Source: Corynebacterium sp.
Lineage (GTDB): Bacteria > Actinomycetota > Actinomycetes > Mycobacteriales > Mycobacteriaceae
Assembly: GCF_030826625.1 (NCBI RefSeq)
Contig: NZ_JAPJNQ010000031.1
Coordinates: forward strand, 1-24,380
Direction: 5' to 3'
DNA length: 24,380 nucleotides
The notes below the pieces were generated by a model. The model did no database searches. It was not told the DNA's origin and saw only the letters and a program-made list of their open reading frames with translations. The number at the start of each line of letters is the position of its first letter. The first letter of the stretch is position 1. This document shows positions 23,070-24,380 of this stretch, piece after piece. A program made the position numbers and the translations under genes.

Positions 23070-23679
23070 CCACAGCCAGCCTTCCCCCCGCATCGTCTTA
23101 GCCTCCCAGTCGCCATCACGCGCTGGGATTTTGCGTTCCGCTGGCGTCGAGCCCATCATCGCCCCGGCTGCCGTGGACGAAGCCGCGATCCAGCGCCAGC
23201 TCGCTGACGCGCGAGCAACCGAAATCGTCACTGCACTGGCCCAGGCAAAAGCCGAGGCCGTCGCCCAGCACTACCCCAATGATGTGGTGATCGGTGGCGA
23301 TTCCATGTTGCTTCTCGACGGGCAGCTGCAAGGCAAACCGCACACCGAAGCGGCCACCATCGAACGCTGGCACGCCCAGGCGGGACGCCAAGCGGAGCTG
23401 TTGACCGGCCATTGCCTGCTTTACGACGGGAAGGTGTACACCGAAGCCGCCGCCACCAGAGTTGTTTTCGCGCAAGCCACCGCAGACGATATCGCTGCCT
23501 ACGCCGCTACGGGTGAACCGTGGAAATGTGCAGGCGCATTCACCTTGGAAGCGCTCGGTGGTTGGTTTATTGACCGCATCGACGGTGATCCGTCCTCGGT
23601 CATTGGGTTGTCGCTTCCTGTGGTTCGCCGCGCGCTGTATCACTTTGGCTTCGGTGTTTCCGATTTCTGGAACCGCTGA
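23053..23679 (+). CDS. maf: Maf-family nucleotide pyrophosphatase
   Basis: Maf proteins hydrolyse non-canonical nucleoside triphosphates (modified or mismatched pyrimidine/purine NTPs) and are linked to septum control. The 208-residue product from ATG 23053 has the motifs LASQSPSRAGIL (the SxSxxR substrate loop), GGDSMLL (catalytic Asp), GKPHTEA, AGAFTLEALGGWFIDRIDGDPSSVIGLSLPVV near the end. A longer in-frame start at 22951 would lie inside accE and was rejected; a TTG at 23062 is another possibility. It overlaps accE by 17 bases. The maf-accE-accD neighbourhood is conserved in corynebacteria, without evidence for a shared pathway. Confidence 0.92.
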   Translation: MCTLTNHSQPSPRIVLASQSPSRAGILRSAGVEPIIAPAAVDEAAIQRQLADARATEIVTALAQAKAEAVAQHYPNDVVIGGDSMLLLDGQLQGKPHTEAATIERWHAQAGRQAELLTGHCLLYDGKVYTEAAATRVVFAQATADDIAAYAATGEPWKCAGAFTLEALGGWFIDRIDGDPSSVIGLSLPVVRRALYHFGFGVSDFWNR

Positions 23680-23741
23680 CGAGTCCAGTAGGCACCCCAT
23701 TCCACCCCACGTTGGTGCAGGAAACAAGTAACCTGAGGGGC

Positions 23742-24215
23742 ATGGAAATGAAAGATATGCTTGCCCCAGAACCAATCAAATTGCCCGCTGATCCTGCCCA
23801 AGGCGAAAAGCTGCAGGCAGCCGAAACCGCACTGCAGTTTCCGGAGAGCCCGTTGGTGTGGGCCTTCCGTGCCGAAGAAACCCTGAAGATGGTCAGCGAG
23901 GATGAAGCAGAATCTGTTTCTGCGCTGTGGGCCTCGCAGGCAACTGCAGAAGGTCTATCGCGCAACGAGGCGAAGCTGATCGCCTATTCTTGCGCCCGCA
24001 CCGGCTACCACCGCGGGTTGGATCGCCTGCGCGCCAACGGCTGGAAAGGTTGGGGTCCGGTACCGTTTTCCCACGAGCCGAATCAGGGCGTGCTGCGCGC
24101 GATCGCCGCGCTCGCGTTAGCTTCAAAAGCAATTGGCGACGACGCCGAGTATGACCGCTGCCGCCAAATGCTTTCCGACGCCGATCCAGGCAGCGTCGAA
24201 AAGCTGCTGGGCTAG
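23742..24215 (+). CDS. DUF3151 family protein
   Basis: The 157-residue protein begins MEMKDMLAPEPIKLPADP (an ATG at 23748 is equally possible; the longer start at 23712 adds unlike residues). It shows features I associate with DUF3151 of actinobacteria: an N-terminal LLAP-like start, PLVWAFRAEETL, EAKLIAYSCARTGYHRGLDRLRANGWKGWGPVPFSHEPNQGVLRAI and a C-terminal helix DDAEYDRCRQMLSDADP. It is a soluble helical protein without a known function. TAACCT eight bases or so upstream might be a -10. The gene meets the opposing gene with 22 bases between stops. Confidence 0.75.
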   Translation: MEMKDMLAPEPIKLPADPAQGEKLQAAETALQFPESPLVWAFRAEETLKMVSEDEAESVSALWASQATAEGLSRNEAKLIAYSCARTGYHRGLDRLRANGWKGWGPVPFSHEPNQGVLRAIAALALASKAIGDDAEYDRCRQMLSDADPGSVEKLLG

Positions 24216-24237
24216 CGCCGTCTACTTCGGCTGCTTT

Positions 24238-24380
24238 CTACTTCGCCGCTTTTGCTGCCCGGGCTTCTACCCGGGCGATTACCTCAGCGGCGATTTTTTC
24301 TTGGATACCGGATTCGAGCTGCGAGCTAAAACCGACGCACGAGCAGTTGATCTCACCCAGCACGTAGGCGTCACTGGAGC
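24238..24380 (-). CDS. C-terminal fragment, possible ATP-grasp (Cj0069-like) protein
   Basis: The frame is open on the minus strand from the window edge to TAG at 24240-24238, giving the last 46 residues. They read ...DAYVLGEINCSCVGFSSQ, then a helix with GIQEKIAAEVIARVEARAAKAAK. The E-x-N inside GEINCS resembles the metal-binding end of ATP-grasp enzymes, and the segment is reminiscent of the Cj0069 family. With only 46 residues this is a suggestion. The stop region is 22 bases from the convergent DUF3151 gene. Confidence 0.5.
   Translation of the reverse strand, partial: SSDAYVLGEINCSCVGFSSQLESGIQEKIAAEVIARVEARAAKAAK
24257..24276. repeat. 7-bp inverted repeat near the 3' end of the minus-strand gene
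   Basis: GCCCGGG (24257-24263) and CCCGGGC (24270-24276) pair exactly around a 6-base spacer. It lies in coding sequence (Ala-Arg-rich codons) but close to the convergent end, so it may be structure shared by both transcripts or simply codon effect. Confidence 0.35.

Noticed and set aside
1..24380. CRISPR arrays, tRNA/rRNA genes, insertion sequences, phage genes
   Set aside because: None seen: the repeats are two or three short copies, no transposase or integrase motif appears, and no cloverleaf was recognised. Coverage by housekeeping and transport genes is nearly continuous.

Overview
The window looks like a chromosomal segment of a Corynebacterium (Actinobacteria). Four things point that way. 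Two adjacent DtsR/AccD-type acyl-CoA carboxylase beta subunits sit with a small epsilon subunit and a maf gene. A monofunctional birA follows a PH-domain membrane protein, purK and purE on the other strand. There is an LpqY/SugABC-like (Tus) trehalose ABC importer. Many genes have a good -10 hexamer 6-8 bases before the start codon, so they are probably leaderless, which is common in corynebacteria. Assignments come from motif reading and memory of the families; no database search was run.

Layout. 1-527 is the 3' end of a BrnQ branched-chain amino-acid transporter. 617-6683 (+) is a tightly coupled run: an LLM-class flavin monooxygenase, then a complete peptide/nickel-type ABC importer (lipoprotein, two permeases, one protein with two fused ATPase domains). 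The first permease is split by a one-base frameshift in a T run. 6680-7999 (-) is a proline-iminopeptidase-like hydrolase whose stop codon overlaps that of the ATPase. 8000-8230 has no convincing gene but holds a perfect 12-bp GC-rich hairpin. 8231-10823 (-) carries a succinate-semialdehyde-type dehydrogenase and a BASS-family transporter. 10947-14116 (-) carries purE, purK, a PH-domain membrane protein and birA.

At 14117-14148 a 32-bp divergent region separates birA from the trehalose importer tusK-tusE-tusF-tusG plus a small membrane protein (14149-19010, +). Next comes the acyl-CoA carboxylase block (19065-23069, +): accD1, a small epsilon-like gene, a second beta-subunit gene and accE. 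It is followed by maf, a DUF3151 gene and, on the minus strand, the C-terminus of a possible ATP-grasp protein.

Functionally the right half fits cell-envelope lipid metabolism. BirA would biotinylate the alpha subunit that works with AccD1. The carboxylases make malonyl-CoA and the carboxylated acyl chains for mycolic acids. The LpqY-like importer would recover trehalose released when trehalose mycolates are used.

The most notable observation is that the second beta subunit (21119-22720) keeps the overall fold but has replaced nearly all the glycine-rich catalytic and CoA-binding motifs still present in its neighbour AccD1, while staying open over 533 codons. It is flanked by two different epsilon-like genes, which suggests a structural or regulatory pseudo-subunit.
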